Source: Pseudomonas eutrophicaquae (GTDB lineage Bacteria > Pseudomonadota > Gammaproteobacteria > Pseudomonadales > Pseudomonadaceae). From it: 64,000 nt of DNA. Position 1 is the first letter of the stretch. Every line of letters starts with the position of its first letter. The position numbers were made by a program, and so were the translations under genes. Shown here in pieces: positions 1 through 9,018 of the stretch. Below the pieces are notes generated by a model. It was not told where the DNA came from, made no database searches, and was given only the letters and a program-made list of their open reading frames with translations. The DNA lies in contig NZ_JAMJEZ010000010.1 in the NCBI RefSeq assembly GCF_023544715.1, forward strand, positions 1 to 64,000. The letters run 5' to 3'.

Positions 1-136
1 AAAAGCGAATCCGCTCAGTACTGCGTCGCCTGCAATCCAGGCCTGAACGGATTCGATCCTACTTCCGACATCCCAAAATCGCGTATGCCGCATGATTTGG
101 GGTATTGGGTTGCCGGATTAATACAGAAAACTACTC
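1..136. other. left-edge non-coding stretch
   Basis: No supported gene is visible in these 136 bases. An 8-bp inverted repeat, CGAATCCG near 5-12 and CGGATTCG near 49-56, could form a long-looped hairpin. It lies downstream of the glycosyltransferase gene, which is read leftwards, so it may help end that transcript, but no T-run follows it closely. Confidence 0.3.
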
Positions 137-3100
137 TCAGGCCGGCTTCAAGACATACTGCTTCAACATCTTTTCGACATCTGCGCGCTTGATATCCGGC
201 TTCAGCTTGAAGAGTCCAGCCGTATCGACACGCTCCAGCGTATCGAGAAAATCAAGGACTACATGGTAGCCAGGACGATCCCAGAAATCGTGGATGAAGA
301 TCCGCGCATCCTCTGGTGATCGGTGGTGATCGAGGATGTGCTGAATGGTCGTCGCTGTGCAGGCGACACGGAAACGGCCATCAACCAGAATCAGGTCGAA
401 TGGGTAATCGTGTGCTTTGATGGCATGACTGTAGTTGGCGAATTTGTGGCTATGCTCGCTCGAGGTCGGATATCCCCACTCACGCGTCGGGCCAATATCC
501 ACTGCCTCGACCTGGCAGTGATCGCCAAGTTGCTGTTTCAGGGCATTGACCCAGCTTGCATCACTCTCCACTCCCTTGACGGTCAGACCGGCACGAACAG
601 CCCAGACGGTCGAGCCGCCAGAGCCGAACTCAAAGTAGCTCTTGGCTTCGCTCAGGGCTTTCTTGAAGAGCGCGCGTTCTGCTTCAGACATATGCGGAGC
701 CTTTGGCAGCTCTAAAGATGAGCTTGAAGGCATGTTTGCAGGAATATCTGTTGGGACGTTCACACGCTCTGCCGGGTCAGCTGGAGTGCTCTGTGGCGCG
801 GTCAGAAACTTCTCAGCGATCAGGTAGTTTCTTTCCAGCTTTTCGTCGAGCGAATGGAGAAGAGCACTGACCAGGTCGTGTGCGCTGTAAACCGTGTGCA
901 GGACAAAAGCCAGCTTCATACGCTGGTTGGCAGGTAGCTGTGCCAGACGATTCTGGTCGGGAATGAACAGAGCGTCGGCGCTGCGCAGTTGTGTGGCTTG
1001 ACGCGCGATCAGATCATCCCGCTTCGGCAGGTGGCTGTAATGCTCCAGTCCACTGAACCGATAAAAACTGAACCCATGCCGCGCCAGCCAGTGACTGATT
1101 TGGGTCAGTTCCGGCTGATTCTTGTGGGTGGGTACAAAGTTGACTCTCACCTGCACCAGCAGGGTATTGGCCAGCGCCTGCTCGCCATTTTCCAGCACCT
1201 TCAGGCTGTCATTCATATTGTCCAGCAGCAGCCAGTCGATGCTGTCCAGTCCCTCGATATCATCCAGGCGCAGGGTGCTGATCGGCAGGCGGGTCAGCAG
1301 CTGGGTGGGCTGCACATGGTTGGGCAGTTGCTGTTCGGCAGGCAGGGGTTCGAGGGTGGCGCTCATCGCCGGGTCAAGGCAGACATACAGCGTGCCCTCC
1401 GTGCCATCGCCCAGCGCGGCGTGCGGGTAGTGGTGCAGCTCGCCATTGGCCTGCAGCAGGCCGGGTGCCTGCAGGGCGCTGGCCGGATCGAAGGTGATGG
1501 TGGCTATCGCGCCGAGCTTTTGCAGATTGCGGAAGTTCGGGCTGCCGCTCAGCAGGGTGCCCTGTTCGAGCGCGATGATCTTGCCATCAAACTGGAAGCG
1601 GAATTCGTTTTCGTCGACCTCTTCCGGCGCATGCTGCAGCGGCAGCGGTGCGGATTCATCGGCAAACCAGGCCTGCCCCTGCTCATCCAGACGCAGGGCT
1701 TCGGGGGCCTTGCCCGCGCAGTAACGCTGCCAGATGGCCCGCATGGCATTGCTGAAGTGGCGCGCAAACTGCTCGGCGTTGCAGACCGGTGATTGCAGCA
1801 GGATATCCCGCAGGTGGCGGCGGATGGTCGCCAGGCTGTCGAGGTCCAGCGCCAGCTCACGCACGCGCATCCGGTACTCCGCCCAGTCAGCGGCGACCAG
1901 CTCCGGCATGCCGGCATTGACCAGGTGCGTGGCACTGTGGCGCCCGGCAAAGGTCGGGCCGGGCAGGGTGACCACGGGCACGCCCATCAGCAGGGCTTCG
2001 CAGGTGGTCAGACCACCGGAGTAGGGCCAGGGGTCTAGGGCAATATCGACTCGGTTATAGGCAGTCAGCAGTTCGAGGTGTGGAGAGTATCCCTCTATGA
2101 TGAGGCGCTCCGCACTGATGCCCTGGGTTTCCATGAACTGGCATATCCGCTCACCCAATGCCTCGCTGTTATAGGCCGCTCCTTTCAAAAACAATCTTGA
2201 GTGAGGCAGCTCATGCATGAGCAACGCCCACTGGGTCATCAGCTCGGTATTGATCTTGGTCGGGTTGTTGAAGCAGCCCAGGGTGATGTAGTCATTATCC
2301 TGGGCAGGTAGCGGACCAACATCGGGTGCGTGAGGTGGGGCTTCATAGCAGATGTAGTCCCCCGGCATGCGGATCAGCTTTTCGGTGTAGAAGGCATCAT
2401 CGCCTTCAGGGGATTCGACCGGGTCGCTGAGCAGGTAGTCGATGGCGGTCAGGCCGGTGGTGTTGATCAGGCCGCCGACCCACTTGACCTGCAGTGGCGC
2501 CGGCTGCATGGCCATGACTCGCGAGCGGGTGCCGGCGTTGTGGCCGCACAGGTCAAAGAGAATATCGATCCGGTCATCACGGATGCGCTGGGCAAGGCGC
2601 TCATCGGTATCTTGATCGACCTGGGTGAATGCACCTAAGTTGCGCAGTCGCTGAGTCAAGATATCGACACGCTTGTTGGTGCTGTAGAAGAAGAGCTGGA
2701 AGTTATGGCTGGCCAGCTGCTCCAATGCCGAGGTGATCATGTTGCCTACAGGGTGGCGGCGGAAGCCATCGGATATCATGCCAATACGCAGGCGGCGTTT
2801 GGGGCTGCGGTCAGTTGGTATCGGGCGATCGGGTATTACCGAAGGCGCATAGCGCCGTTCCCACTCGCGCAGTGCAGCAAGGATATCTTCACGGCTGCAG
2901 CGCGGATCGTAATGCATGGCGGTGATCAGGTTGCAAAAGGGCAGCTCTGCCTGCGGGTTGAGCTCCATGCTCTTGCGATAGTGTGCATAAGCCTGATCGA
3001 TAAGGCCCATATCCCTGTACAGATTCCCCAGATTGTTCCAGTGTTCAGGGGAGTTGGGCTCCCTTGTACACAGCTCATCGCGCAGCGCAATGGCTTCATC

Positions 3101-3565
3101 GTAGCGATAGAGGTTGGTCAGTAGTCCGGCCTTGATGGCGAGTGAAGGCAAAAAGGCCGGCTTCAGCTCCAGGGCGCGCTCTATGTGTTGCAAGGCATTC
3201 TTGTTATTCCCTGTCTTGGTATAGATCAGGGCAAGCAGTGTGTGGGTTTCTTCATCATCGGGCGCAAGCTTCAGTGCTTGCTGAAGGGTGCGCTCGGCAT
3301 CCGTGATGGCGCTGCACTTGTAGTGCGCATTGCCCAGCCACTTCAGTACCTCAGCATCCTCGTTGAACAGTGTGTGCGCCTGTTGCAGGGCCGCGATGGA
3401 TTCATTCAGCTGAGCTGCATGCAGGTAAGCCAGACCGAGAGCCTTCCAGGCAGAGTGGTCTTGCGGACGTTGTTCAGTCAGGCGACGTGCCTGCTCGATG
3501 CTTGTGGGCCGTATCTTGGTGGTCTGTATGAGGCGAGGGCGAGAGGGGTACTTTTTTCTGGACAT
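137..3565 (-). CDS. TPR / SPINDLY-type O-glycosyltransferase with FkbM-like and methyltransferase-like domains; probable flagellin glycosyltransferase
   Basis: This 1142-residue protein probably attaches O-linked sugars to flagellin in the cytoplasm before export. About five tetratricopeptide repeats lie at residues 23-215. A GT41 (OGT/SPINDLY) catalytic region follows at about 250-630, with the family-like stretches RIGMISDGFRRHPVG, LGCFNNPTKIN and DPWPYSGGLTTCEALLMG. Residues of about 650-900 resemble an FkbM methyltransferase module (LRLDDIEGLDSIDWLLLD, then QVRVNFVPTHKNQ). The last 180 residues look like another Rossmann methyltransferase (FEFGSGGSTVWA, VESDASWV, LILVDGRFR). It lies 184 bp downstream of flagellin on the same strand, with a terminator between, which supports flagellin as the substrate. 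An AAGG lies about 9 nt before the ATG. The transferase assignment is firm; the sugar, the target and the activity of the two C-terminal modules are inference. Confidence 0.8.
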   Translation of the reverse strand: MSRKKYPSRPRLIQTTKIRPTSIEQARRLTEQRPQDHSAWKALGLAYLHAAQLNESIAALQQAHTLFNEDAEVLKWLGNAHYKCSAITDAERTLQQALKLAPDDEETHTLLALIYTKTGNNKNALQHIERALELKPAFLPSLAIKAGLLTNLYRYDEAIALRDELCTREPNSPEHWNNLGNLYRDMGLIDQAYAHYRKSMELNPQAELPFCNLITAMHYDPRCSREDILAALREWERRYAPSVIPDRPIPTDRSPKRRLRIGMISDGFRRHPVGNMITSALEQLASHNFQLFFYSTNKRVDILTQRLRNLGAFTQVDQDTDERLAQRIRDDRIDILFDLCGHNAGTRSRVMAMQPAPLQVKWVGGLINTTGLTAIDYLLSDPVESPEGDDAFYTEKLIRMPGDYICYEAPPHAPDVGPLPAQDNDYITLGCFNNPTKINTELMTQWALLMHELPHSRLFLKGAAYNSEALGERICQFMETQGISAERLIIEGYSPHLELLTAYNRVDIALDPWPYSGGLTTCEALLMGVPVVTLPGPTFAGRHSATHLVNAGMPELVAADWAEYRMRVRELALDLDSLATIRRHLRDILLQSPVCNAEQFARHFSNAMRAIWQRYCAGKAPEALRLDEQGQAWFADESAPLPLQHAPEEVDENEFRFQFDGKIIALEQGTLLSGSPNFRNLQKLGAIATITFDPASALQAPGLLQANGELHHYPHAALGDGTEGTLYVCLDPAMSATLEPLPAEQQLPNHVQPTQLLTRLPISTLRLDDIEGLDSIDWLLLDNMNDSLKVLENGEQALANTLLVQVRVNFVPTHKNQPELTQISHWLARHGFSFYRFSGLEHYSHLPKRDDLIARQATQLRSADALFIPDQNRLAQLPANQRMKLAFVLHTVYSAHDLVSALLHSLDEKLERNYLIAEKFLTAPQSTPADPAERVNVPTDIPANMPSSSSLELPKAPHMSEAERALFKKALSEAKSYFEFGSGGSTVWAVRAGLTVKGVESDASWVNALKQQLGDHCQVEAVDIGPTREWGYPTSSEHSHKFANYSHAIKAHDYPFDLILVDGRFRVACTATTIQHILDHHRSPEDARIFIHDFWDRPGYHVVLDFLDTLERVDTAGLFKLKPDIKRADVEKMLKQYVLKPA

Positions 3566-3684
3566 GAAATGAGCCTTGATGGATCAGAGGCGGGTAGCCT
3601 GCTGCACAAGCCGGTACGCAGCGTGTGAGGGCATATGTAGCGGCGTTCAGGCAAGGATAGGACGCAATCTGTCGAGAGCAGAAA

Positions 3685-3714
3685 CACAGCAGGCGCCACA
3701 AGGGCGCCTGTTGT
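3685..3714 (-). terminator. flagellin transcript terminator
   Basis: A hairpin with an arm of about 12 bp (core CAGGCGCC/GGCGCCTG, loop about 5) lies 36 bp past the flagellin stop. On the minus strand it is followed by TGTTTCTG. It separates flagellin from the glycosyltransferase gene. Confidence 0.6.
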
Positions 3715-3749
3715 GATCGTGAGCAGGATACTGGCCTGCCTTTGAAGTA

Positions 3750-5237
3750 TTACCGCAGCAGCGACAGTACACCCTGCGGGATCTGGTTGGCCTGAGCCAG
3801 CACCGAGGTACCGGCCTGCTGCAGGATCTGCGCACGGGTCATGTTGGCTACCTCGACCGCGTAGTCGGCGTCCTGGATGCGCGAGCGGGCTGCCGAGAGG
3901 TTGGTCTCGTTGGTGCCCAGGTTGGTGATGGCGTCCATGAAGCGGTTCTGGATGGCACCCAGATCCGAGCGCAGTGCATCGACACTCTTCAGCGCATTGT
4001 CGATGGCCTTCAGCGGATCAACGGCTGTCAGCGCACCCTGTGTCACGGCGCCCGTTGCTGCATCAACAGTCGCCGCGTAGTAAGAAGTCTCAGAGTCGTT
4101 GACGTTCTTGATGTAATAAGCACCATCCTCACCTTGCATCAGAGTATTGGTACCCTCAAGCTCCACGCCGCTCAGATCCGCGGTCACTTTTGCACTGCCG
4201 GGAAGGGTCAGTACGTCACCTTCGGAGACCGCATCAAACCCAGTTGTCGCGGCAGCCGTTCCATCTTTGGTGCCCAGCGTGACGATGCCGGTATTGAGGT
4301 TGATCGCGGCGTCAGCCCCACTCCATGTATTCGTGCCGTCAGAGACCAGATACGCACCGGTGGCCTTCTCCTGGTAAACGGTAAATGTTACCGGGCCTGC
4401 AGCGTCACTGCGAGTTGCATCACCCAGATCAGCCAGCTCGACGAGCGTCCCATCCAGCACGAAGCTGGTTGCTCCCGAGTCCGCCATGGCCACGCCAGTG
4501 GCGCTGGTGTTATAAGAAACGGTATCAGTTTCCGGATCGTACGTAGCCGCCCACGCCTCACCGGCGGTACCGGCATACAGCGCGCCATTAGTGCCTACAA
4601 AGAGTGCCGGTTCAGCAGCCGCAGCCCCTGTGAAGGTCAGGGTGACTTTGGTGGGCGCAACTGCCTCGCTGACCACAGTGACCTGAGTCAGGGAGTCAGA
4701 GGTCACCTGCTTGGTCATGTCGAGGTTCTGGAGACCCAGCGTGGTAGCGTTGATCTGCTTCAGGTCGACATTGATGATCTCACTGTCGTTGGCACCTACC
4801 TGGATCTTCAGGCCTTGGTCACTGGCGAGCACCTTCACGCCGTTGAAGTTGGTTTCCTTGGAGATGCGGTTGATCTCATCCAGACGCTGGCCGATTTCAT
4901 TCTGGATCGAGACCAGGTCTTCACCGGAGTTGGTGCTGTTGGCGGCCTGTACGCTCAGTTCGCGGATACGCTGCAGGTTGTCATTGACCTGGTTCAGCGC
5001 GCCTTCAGCGGTCTGAGCCACGGAGATACCGTCATTGGCATTACGCTGTGCCTGGGCCAGGCCCTTGATCTGCGCAGTCATACGGTTGGCAATCGCCTGA
5101 CCGGCGGCATCATCCTTGGCGCTGTTGATGCGCAGGCCGGAGGAGAGACGCTCCATCGAGGTGGTCAGTGCGTTACGCGATGCACCCAAGTTCTTCTGAG
5201 CGATCATCGAGGTGATATTGGTATTGATCACGGACAT
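3750..5237 (-). CDS. fliC: flagellin (flagellar filament protein)
   Basis: This is the filament subunit, 495 residues, exported by the flagellar type III apparatus and polymerised outside the cell. The N-terminal D0/D1 region (about 1-165) has the usual start MSVINTNITSMIAQKNL and SSGLRINSAKDDAAGQAIA. The C-terminal D1/D0 region (about 410-495) has NRFMDAITNLGTNETNLSA and ends in VLSLLR. The middle (about 170-400) is a Thr/Ser/Ala-rich variable domain, a plausible site for the O-glycosylation expected from the neighbouring transferase. AGGAG precedes the ATG by about 9 nt. A FliA-type promoter lies upstream and a terminator downstream, so it is probably a single-gene transcript under sigma-28. 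Confidence 0.97.
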   Translation of the reverse strand: MSVINTNITSMIAQKNLGASRNALTTSMERLSSGLRINSAKDDAAGQAIANRMTAQIKGLAQAQRNANDGISVAQTAEGALNQVNDNLQRIRELSVQAANSTNSGEDLVSIQNEIGQRLDEINRISKETNFNGVKVLASDQGLKIQVGANDSEIINVDLKQINATTLGLQNLDMTKQVTSDSLTQVTVVSEAVAPTKVTLTFTGAAAAEPALFVGTNGALYAGTAGEAWAATYDPETDTVSYNTSATGVAMADSGATSFVLDGTLVELADLGDATRSDAAGPVTFTVYQEKATGAYLVSDGTNTWSGADAAINLNTGIVTLGTKDGTAAATTGFDAVSEGDVLTLPGSAKVTADLSGVELEGTNTLMQGEDGAYYIKNVNDSETSYYAATVDAATGAVTQGALTAVDPLKAIDNALKSVDALRSDLGAIQNRFMDAITNLGTNETNLSAARSRIQDADYAVEVANMTRAQILQQAGTSVLAQANQIPQGVLSLLR

Positions 5238-5323
5238 GCGAGGTACTCCTGGCTTGCTGAATAGTCACCGGCGTTTGCCTTGGGGCCTTGCGGCGTGGGG
5301 CTGTGCGCTGGCTGTTACCCAAA

Positions 5324-5350
5324 GTATCGTCGCTCGTCCGGCGAGCTTTA
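5324..5350 (-). promoter_or_regulatory. sigma-28 (FliA) promoter of flagellin
   Basis: Read on the minus strand this is TAAA, 15 nt, then GACGATAC. That fits the FliA consensus TAAA-N15-GCCGATAA with two mismatches. It lies about 87 nt upstream of the flagellin ATG. Confidence 0.72.
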
Positions 5351-5437
5351 GGGCCTGGGGAATTTTTTTTCTGCCATGCCATACTGTCGCAGCTGGGGCA
5401 CGCTGGCGTGCCCTGACCGTATCCCCCGGAGTTGTTC

Positions 5438-6235
5438 ATGAATCCATCCACCCTGATCGGTATCGTCACCAGTATTGCCTTGCTGGCGGTGGTGCTGGTG
5501 TTCTCCGCCGAGGACCCGATGCTGTTCCTCGACTGGCCAAGCCTTGGCATCGTGCTCACCGGCACGCTGGCGGCCACCTTTATCAGTTACCCGCTGGGCG
5601 AGGTGCTGCGGGTGTTCGGCCTGTTCGCCACCGTGCTGCGCAACGAGAAGCTCTACACCCAGAACGACATGGAGGAGCTGGTCAACATCTCGCGGTTGTG
5701 GATGCAGGGCAATCTGCGCCAGGTCGAGGATGCGCTGGCGGGCGTGCGTAACCCCTTCCTGCGTACCGGCGTGCAGCTGGTGGTGGACAACACCCCGGAG
5801 GAGGACATCATCGAGCTGCTGCAGTGGCGCATCTCGCGCCTGCGTGCCCGTGAGCATGCCGAGGCGCAGCTGTTCCGGGTGATGGCGAGCTTTGCCCCGG
5901 CGTTCGGCATGGTCGGCACCCTGATCGGCCTGGTGAACCTGATGTTCCTGCTTGGCGATGGCGACATGACCGCCATTGGCCGGCAGATGGCGCTGGCGCT
6001 GATCACTACCTTTTATGGCGTGCTGATGGCCAACCTGGTGTTCAAGCCGGTGGCGGTCAAGCTGGAGCGGCGTACCGAGCAGCGCGTGGTGCTGATGAAC
6101 ATGGTGCTGCAGGGCATCTCGATGATGTGCAACAAGCGCAGCCCCGGCCTGATGCGCGAGACGCTCAACTCGTTCATGGCCCAGTACCAGGACGAGATCC
6201 ACGACAGCGGCGGCGACCGCCGTGCCCGTGACTGA
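5438..6235 (+). CDS. MotA/TolQ/ExbB-family proton-channel stator subunit (PomA/MotA-like)
   Basis: This 265-residue inner-membrane protein is a probable flagellar stator subunit working with the OmpA-type protein 12 bp downstream. Hydrophobic segments lie at about 5-22, 30-50, 150-175 and 185-205. The last two carry the family-like stretches FAPAFGMVGTLIGLVNLM and ALITTFYGVLMANLVFKP. A charged cytoplasmic loop with ERRTEQRVVLMN follows. The ATG at 5438 has GGAG six nt upstream; the in-frame TTG six nt earlier overlaps the ribosome-binding site and was not used. Divergent from flagellin and followed by a MotB-like gene and a chemoreceptor, it fits a motility role. The coupling ion (H+ or Na+) cannot be read from sequence alone. 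Confidence 0.85.
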   Translation: MNPSTLIGIVTSIALLAVVLVFSAEDPMLFLDWPSLGIVLTGTLAATFISYPLGEVLRVFGLFATVLRNEKLYTQNDMEELVNISRLWMQGNLRQVEDALAGVRNPFLRTGVQLVVDNTPEEDIIELLQWRISRLRAREHAEAQLFRVMASFAPAFGMVGTLIGLVNLMFLLGDGDMTAIGRQMALALITTFYGVLMANLVFKPVAVKLERRTEQRVVLMNMVLQGISMMCNKRSPGLMRETLNSFMAQYQDEIHDSGGDRRARD

Positions 6236-6247
6236 CGGAGAGCGGCG

Positions 6248-7066
6248 ATGAGCGAGCAGAACGAGGGCACCCCCGCCGCGCAACCGGCCGCCGCGCCGAC
6301 GCCGGCCAGTGCGCGTCAGGCATTGCTGGCTCGCCAACGCGAGCTGGAAAAGTCAGTGCAGCGCCTGCAAAAGACCAGCCAGCGCGCCAAGCGTCAGGCC
6401 GCCGAGGCCGCCGCCCTGCCATCGGGCGCGGAGGAGGAGGAGAGCTGGCTGATGACCTATCTGGACATGCTCACCCTGCTGCTGGTGCTGCTGGTGGTGA
6501 TGCTGGCCTTTGCCGGCAAGAACACTGGCGATGCGGTGCGCCAGCTGCCTGCGGTGCTCTCCGGGCAGAGCGTGCTGCCCGAGGGCGCCGGGCTGCTCAA
6601 GGGCAGCGGCCCGGACATGCAGACCGCCGAGGGCATGCCCGACCCGCTGGAAGGGCTGGAGCTGGGCGCGCTGGGCGAGGACATCGACGTGGTGGTCAAG
6701 GAGGGTACGGTGAGCTTTCGGATCAGCAGTGAGATCCTGTTCTCCTCCGGGCAGGCCGAGCTGAGTCTGGATGGCTTGCGGGTGCTGCGTCAGCTGATCT
6801 CGGTGCTCAACAGCAGCACCCATAACGTCGCGGTGGTCGGGCATACCGATAATGTGCCGATCCGCAATGTGCGCTTCCCCTCCAACTGGGAGCTGTCGAG
6901 TGCGCGGGCGGGGAGTGTGGTGCGCTATCTGGAGTCCAACGGGGTGGCCAGCAACCGTCTGCGCGCGGTCGGTTATGCCGATACCCAGCCGCTGGTTGAT
7001 AACGCCAGCGCCGAGGGCAAGGCCACCAACCGCCGTGTGGAGCTGATCCTCGAGCAGCCGCGCTAA
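6248..7066 (+). CDS. MotB-like OmpA-domain stator subunit
   Basis: This 272-residue partner of the preceding MotA-like protein has one membrane helix at about 70-90 with an aspartate at its start (YLDMLTLLLVLL, Asp73). That is the position expected for the ion-binding Asp of MotB (Asp32 in Escherichia coli). A C-terminal OmpA/MotB peptidoglycan-binding domain (about 145-270) contains VVGHTDNVPIRN, NWELSSARA and TNRRVELIL. The oddity is the N-terminus: about 65 residues, first Ala/Pro-rich and then a charged helix, precede the membrane helix, whereas classical MotB has about 30. The start has GGAG eight nt upstream and the gene follows its partner by 12 bp, so co-translation is likely. Confidence 0.85.
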   Translation: MSEQNEGTPAAQPAAAPTPASARQALLARQRELEKSVQRLQKTSQRAKRQAAEAAALPSGAEEEESWLMTYLDMLTLLLVLLVVMLAFAGKNTGDAVRQLPAVLSGQSVLPEGAGLLKGSGPDMQTAEGMPDPLEGLELGALGEDIDVVVKEGTVSFRISSEILFSSGQAELSLDGLRVLRQLISVLNSSTHNVAVVGHTDNVPIRNVRFPSNWELSSARAGSVVRYLESNGVASNRLRAVGYADTQPLVDNASAEGKATNRRVELILEQPR

Positions 7067-7170
7067 GGCGGGCTGTTTTTAACGGGGCTGTGCCAGGGGC
7101 GCGGCTGTTCCTATACTGTGAAGAGAATGCCGGCCGGCACCTTCCATCCTTCTTCTGCCAGGTATCTTCA

Positions 7171-8880
7171 ATGGCCAATGCCCCCTACACGACCCACCGG
7201 GAATACGAGCTCAGGGAGGATGACTTCCTGATTTCGCGCACCGATCTCAAGGGTTACATCACCTACGCGAATCCGGCGTTCGTCGAGGTCAGCGGCTTTA
7301 CCTACGATGAGCTGCTGGGTGCCAACCACAATCTGGTGCGCCACCCGGACATGCCGGCGGCGGCCTTTGGCAACCTGTGGTCAACGGTCAAGGCCGGGCA
7401 GCTCTGGCATGGTCTGGTGATGAACCGCCGCAAGAACGGCGAGTTCTACTGGGTGGATGCCTCGGTGGTGCCCTATTACGAGAACGGCGCTCACGTCGGC
7501 TATGCCTCGATCCGCGTGCGCCCGAGCCGCGAGATGGTGGCGCTGGCCACCGAAACCTATCGGGCAATGCGCGAGGGGCGCGCCTCGATGAGTCTGGACC
7601 GTGGCCGGCTGGTACATGGCGGGCTGCGCGGCCGGCTGGAGCGTTTGCAGCTCGGCTCGATGAAGGCGCGCCTGAGCTATCTGGCCGCTGCCTGCACGCT
7701 GAGCCTGCTCGGCAGTGGCTGGCTGGCGCTGGAGAACATGCCGGTGGCGCAATGGGCGGTGATCGGCGGCGGCAGTCTCCTGGTCGCGCTGCTTAGCGTG
7801 GCCACCGCACGGGCGGTGCTGCGCCCTTCGGCCGAGGCGGTGAGCTTCTTGGAGCAGATGTCGGCAGGTAACGTCGCGGTACGGATGCGCGATGTTGGCC
7901 ACAACGAGCTGGGTGAGCTGGCGCGGATGCTCGACACCCTGCGCAAGAGCCTGATGGGCATTGCCATGGACATTCGTGGCAGCGTGGAGACCGTAGCCCA
8001 GGCAACCCGCAGCATGGCCGACAGCAACCTGGATCTGGCGGCGCGCACCGAGCAGCAGGCTGCGGCATTGCAGGAAACCGCCGCGAGCATGGAAGAGATC
8101 ACCTCGACCGTTGAGCAGAGCGCCCACAGCGCCCGTCAGGCCAGCACCTTGTCCGGGGATGCGGTGCAGAGCGTTGAGCAGAGCGGCGCGGCGATGGGCG
8201 ATGTGGTGGCGACCATGGAGCGCATCACCGCCGGTGCCGCCGAGATGCACAACGTGATCGCCACCATTGAGGGCTTGGCCTTCCAGACCAACCTCTTGGC
8301 GCTCAACGCCTCGATCGAGGCAGCCAAGGCGGGTGAGCAGGGCAGTGGCTTTGCGGTGATTGCCCGCGAGGTGCGCACGCTGGCGCGGCGTACCGCGTCG
8401 GCCACCGAGGAGATCCGCGGGCTGATTGAGGCCTCCGGCACGGTAATCGACAGCGGGGCAGACCAGGTGCGCCAAGCCGAGGAGGCGATGCGCGAAGTGG
8501 TGGGGGCGGTGAGCCGCCTCAACGGCATCATGGGCGAGATTGCCAGTGCCTCTAACGAGCAAAGTCTGGGGATTTCCCAGGTCAGCCAGGCCATCGTGCA
8601 GATGGACCGGGTGACGCAGGAGAACGCCGCGCTGGTGCAGACTTCGTCCCACGTCGCCGGCCAGCTGGATGCCCAAGGCGTCGAGCTCAATCGCTCGATG
8701 GATCTGTTCTGCGGCGTGCCACAGGCCGCGCCGCGCAGCGCTGCCGCGCAGGGCGGTGCGGGGCACGGTCAGGGCCACAGCGCATCCCATGCCGCAACGT
8801 CACGCCCGGCCGCCAGCAAGCCGCGTCCGGCACCGGTGGCGCAGAAGGCGGCCAGTGAGGACGACTGGGAGAGCTTCTGA
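7171..8880 (+). CDS. aer: Aer-like PAS-domain methyl-accepting chemotaxis protein
   Basis: This 569-residue receptor is probably for aerotaxis or energy taxis. An N-terminal PAS domain (about 10-125) has YITYANPAFVEVSGFTYDEL and GEFYWVDASVVPYY, which resembles the FAD-binding PAS of Aer. Two hydrophobic stretches lie at about 168-215, followed by HAMP (about 215-270) and a long coiled-coil signalling domain with the hairpin tip IEGLAFQTNLLALNASIEA. There is no periplasmic sensor domain. The tail is an Ala/His/Gln-rich linker ending in DWESF, which resembles the NWETF-type pentapeptide that docks CheR/CheB. ATG 7171 was chosen because MANAPYTTHREYELRE aligns with the usual Aer start; the longer in-frame start at 7090 adds 27 unconserved residues. 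Confidence 0.88.
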   Translation: MANAPYTTHREYELREDDFLISRTDLKGYITYANPAFVEVSGFTYDELLGANHNLVRHPDMPAAAFGNLWSTVKAGQLWHGLVMNRRKNGEFYWVDASVVPYYENGAHVGYASIRVRPSREMVALATETYRAMREGRASMSLDRGRLVHGGLRGRLERLQLGSMKARLSYLAAACTLSLLGSGWLALENMPVAQWAVIGGGSLLVALLSVATARAVLRPSAEAVSFLEQMSAGNVAVRMRDVGHNELGELARMLDTLRKSLMGIAMDIRGSVETVAQATRSMADSNLDLAARTEQQAAALQETAASMEEITSTVEQSAHSARQASTLSGDAVQSVEQSGAAMGDVVATMERITAGAAEMHNVIATIEGLAFQTNLLALNASIEAAKAGEQGSGFAVIAREVRTLARRTASATEEIRGLIEASGTVIDSGADQVRQAEEAMREVVGAVSRLNGIMGEIASASNEQSLGISQVSQAIVQMDRVTQENAALVQTSSHVAGQLDAQGVELNRSMDLFCGVPQAAPRSAAAQGGAGHGQGHSASHAATSRPAASKPRPAPVAQKAASEDDWESF

Positions 8881-9018
8881 CCGGTAGCACTGCCTGCCAG
8901 CCTTTGCGGCGGGTTGCGTGATCAATCAGCGACAGATGCGCGGCGGGCCTTGTGCCCGCCGCGTTGCGTTTGGGCGCGGGCAAAAGCGCGGCGCTGCGGC
9001 TGGCCGGGCGCCAGATGC

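Noticed and set aside
4134-5264. 376-residue open frame opposite flagellin
   Set aside because: It is antisense to a clear flagellin gene and shows no recognisable domain; long shadow frames are expected at this GC content.
5438-7066. ZorA/ZorB anti-phage (Zorya) pair, since these are MotA/MotB-like
   Set aside because: No ZorC, ZorD or ZorE gene follows; the next gene is a chemoreceptor and flagellin is adjacent. The C-terminal domain is an ordinary OmpA/MotB domain, so a motility stator is the simpler reading.
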